Assembly: GCA_013138615.1 (NCBI GenBank)
Contig: WTCK01000104.1
Span: forward strand, 1 to 7,191
Reading direction: 5' to 3'
Source: Candidatus Thorarchaeota archaeon
Lineage (GTDB): Archaea; Asgardarchaeota; Thorarchaeia; Thorarchaeales; Thorarchaeaceae
Length of the DNA stretch: 7,191 bases
The notes beneath the pieces were generated by a model. That model saw only the letters and a list, made by a program, of their open reading frames with translations, did no database searches and was not told the DNA's origin. Made by a program: the position numbers and the translations under genes. Below, piece by piece: positions 5,878 through 7,191 of the stretch. Position 1 is the stretch's first letter; each line of letters begins with the position of its first letter.

Positions 5878-5885
5878 ATATAAAC
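5878..5885 (-). promoter_or_regulatory. TATA box for the geranylgeranyl reductase gene (leaderless)
   Basis: On the minus strand TTTATATC (5878-5885) is the best archaeal TATA box in the window. Its centre is about 28 bases before the ATG at 5853, so transcription should begin at or very near the start codon. No Shine-Dalgarno is present, as expected for a leaderless mRNA. A palindrome CACGCGTG (5899-5906) and arms AACAC/GTGTT (5897-5901, 5911-5915) lie just upstream and could bind a regulator. Confidence 0.65.
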
Positions 5886-5927
5886 ACATGCGTCACAACA
5901 CGCGTGCCGGGTGTTCTTCCGAGCTCC

Positions 5928-6464
5928 TTAGCTATGTCTGAACTCGATGGCCACAATCGAGATGATTACAATGGCCACAATGAGCATGAGTACAGGTGGC
6001 ATGTAGTTCAAGAACACCTCGAAGTAGTAGAGAATCGTCGATGGGTCGATGATGATGGAAGCAAGATGCGCGTAGGCTAGGAAAAAGCCATAGATCGCAA
6101 AAATAGGATAAAGTATGGGGCCTCCGCTGATAATCAGGAGAAGAATGATAACAGCCAACTTGCTCTTTGTGGGGTCTAACAGGGAGATCGGGATTGTTTC
6201 GTCATCATTGAATCCGAAGTAGTAGCTAATAAGAAAAGATGGCGACTTAATTCTAATCAGTTGAAGAATCTGGATGCTCAGTTGTATTGTGAGCAGTGAT
6301 ATTGTGTGTAGCAACATATAGCCAAGAATAATGGCGTTGATGATCGGTAAATCAACGGTGAATATCTGGAGACTCTCAATCACGCCAAGTAGAACGAAGA
6401 AGTTAATGACAAATAGCAAGAAGTGAGCCAAAGCCCCTTTGACGATTTGCCCTCTCTGAACCAT
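5928..6464 (-). CDS. Multi-pass membrane protein, unknown function (178 aa)
   Basis: I do not recognise a family. The protein is rich in Ile, Leu and Phe, with about four membrane segments. Counting from the ATG at 6464, these lie near residues 11-32, 41-68, 103-138 (long enough for one or two passes) and 153-173. A polar loop (about 71-101, with FGFNDDETIP and DPTKSK) separates the second and third. Basic residues at the N-terminus (VQRGQIVKG), in that loop and at the very end (EFRHS) favour an inside location for all three. It lies 27 bases downstream of a Rab-like GTPase gene on the same strand, in the same frame, and no promoter is visible between them. The two are therefore very probably co-transcribed, and the protein may be a membrane partner of the GTPase. 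A GTG at 6470 is an alternative start. Confidence 0.8.
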   Translation of the reverse strand: MVQRGQIVKGALAHFLLFVINFFVLLGVIESLQIFTVDLPIINAIILGYMLLHTISLLTIQLSIQILQLIRIKSPSFLISYYFGFNDDETIPISLLDPTKSKLAVIILLLIISGGPILYPIFAIYGFFLAYAHLASIIIDPSTILYYFEVFLNYMPPVLMLIVAIVIISIVAIEFRHS

Positions 6465-6491
6465 TGGCACCAGCCCATATCTGAGAATATT

Positions 6492-7091
6492 TCATGTCGT
6501 CTTAAAGGGTTTCGATTGAGATGCACCATGGAACCCGGGCTCCATCGGACCCAGCTTCTTCTGTTTCTCAATCGCCCTGAGAACTAGCTCAGTGAATAGC
6601 GTGTCTACATTTTCTCCGCTCTTGGCTGAAGTTTCATAGTGCAGAACGTCTAGCCACTCCTTCACCATGTCGCCTGCTTCAGGTGGCACAAGTCTATCCG
6701 GCCTGTCAATCTTGTTTGCAACCACGGCAACAACAGCATTGGGACAGACTGTGATGAACTTCGTGAACCACTCGCCGATATCCAGAAATGTTTGGGGGCG
6801 AGTAACATCATAGACAATTATTCCCATCGATGCGCCGGCCATGTAACGGCGACGTAGTTCGTTGTACGTGGGTTGTCCTGCAAGATCCCATAGAACAACT
6901 CTTGCTGTGATCTTGTGTCCCTCGGGCGAATCAACCTCGACTGTCTTGAGCGCGAAGGTCGTGCCAATCGTCATGATGTACTGCTCGCTAAAGCTGTCCT
7001 CTGTGTATCTCTTGATGCAACTAGTTTTGCCAACTGCCCCATCTCCGAGGGCAACCAGCTTAAACATGTGCGATACTGGTTCAGAGTTCAA
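6492..7091 (-). CDS. Rab/Ras-like small GTPase
   Basis: GTP-dependent molecular switch of the Ras superfamily, closest in motif pattern to Rab and Asgard Rab-like proteins. Numbered from the TTG at 7091: G1 GDGAVGKT (16-23), switch I Thr41 in MTIGTTF, G3 WDLAGQ (67-72) with the catalytic Gln72, G4 NKID (125-128) and G5 ETSAK (152-156). All nucleotide-binding motifs are intact, so it should bind and hydrolyse GTP. The G3 has Leu where Rab/Ras proteins usually have Thr (WDTAGQ). The C-terminal tail (178-199, rich in Gly, Pro, Ser and Lys) has no Cys, so prenylation of the Rab type is not possible. Membrane contact would need a partner, perhaps the downstream membrane protein. Start: the TTG at 7091 has AGGA 10 bases upstream; the ATG at 7067 would begin directly at FKLVALGDG and is the main alternative, giving 191 aa. 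Confidence 0.95.
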   Translation of the reverse strand: MNSEPVSHMFKLVALGDGAVGKTSCIKRYTEDSFSEQYIMTIGTTFALKTVEVDSPEGHKITARVVLWDLAGQPTYNELRRRYMAGASMGIIVYDVTRPQTFLDIGEWFTKFITVCPNAVVAVVANKIDRPDRLVPPEAGDMVKEWLDVLHYETSAKSGENVDTLFTELVLRAIEKQKKLGPMEPGFHGASQSKPFKTT

Positions 7092-7138
7092 CTTCTTACC
7101 GTCCTAGATTCCGCTCTTGAGGATTCTCAATCTTTGAC

Positions 7139-7145
7139 ATTTAAT
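7139..7145 (-). promoter_or_regulatory. Possible TATA box of the GTPase gene
   Basis: On the minus strand ATTAAAT (7139-7145) lies about 50 bases before the TTG at 7091. A start of transcription near 7115 would leave a leader of about 24 bases containing AGGA. The match is modest, and the region beyond 7191 is not available. Confidence 0.3.
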
Positions 7146-7191
7146 GCTTCTGTGCGTGTGTCCTCTTAATCTCGTAAGTATGGGTATGTAC

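Noticed and set aside
5633..6080. Rightward frames of 77-102 codons opposite the reductase start and the membrane protein
   Set aside because: They run antisense across the reductase TATA box and conserved FAD motif region, and show no domain features.
6380..6571. Leftward 63-codon frame across the GTPase-membrane protein junction, including an ATG at 6478
   Set aside because: It overlaps both neighbours out of frame, and its protein is Arg/Trp/Ser-rich without a domain. It looks like a shadow of the two real genes.

Overview
The window looks like a chromosomal segment of an Asgard archaeon. It carries archaeal hallmark genes (topoisomerase VI subunit A, RadA, an archaeal-lipid geranylgeranyl reductase) next to eukaryote-like genes (a Rab/Ras-type small GTPase, a Roadblock/LC7 protein, and a zinc-ribbon protein with TPR-like repeats). 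TATA-like boxes and archaeal translation signals agree with this. The near-balanced base composition would suit a Thorarchaeia-like genome better than AT-rich Lokiarchaeia, but that is a weak inference. No insertion sequence, CRISPR array, tRNA, rRNA or phage gene was seen.

Layout. 1-881 (+): topoisomerase VI subunit A, lacking its 5' end. 891-1118 (-): a small single-pass membrane protein with its own promoter and ribosome binding site, ending 9 bases from the topoisomerase gene. 1237-2544 (-): a 435-residue protein with an N-terminal zinc ribbon, a long acidic linker holding two kinds of duplicated short motifs, a lone CxxC knuckle, and three exact 54-residue TPR-like repeats. 2545-2909: a divergent intergenic region with a cluster of palindromes. 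2910-3209 (+): a Roadblock/LC7 protein. 3210-3436: the control region and leader of radA, with a TATA box, a hairpin and a strong Shine-Dalgarno sequence placed in front of an AUU codon. 3383/3437-4480 (+): radA. 4477-5853 (-): geranylgeranyl reductase, convergent with radA and sharing the palindromic stop CTAG. 5928-6464 (-): a multi-pass membrane protein just downstream of, and in the same frame as, a Rab-like GTPase at 6492-7091 (-).

Functionally there are three themes. The first is DNA topology and recombination: a Spo11-family Top6A and a Rad51-family RadA 2.5 kb apart. The second is a GTPase/Roadblock regulatory set with a possible membrane partner. The third is membrane lipid maturation, through saturation of isoprenoid chains. 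The least described items are the zinc-ribbon/acidic-linker/TPR protein with its repeated motifs, the GTPase-membrane protein pair, and the possible AUU-initiated radA with a structured leader.
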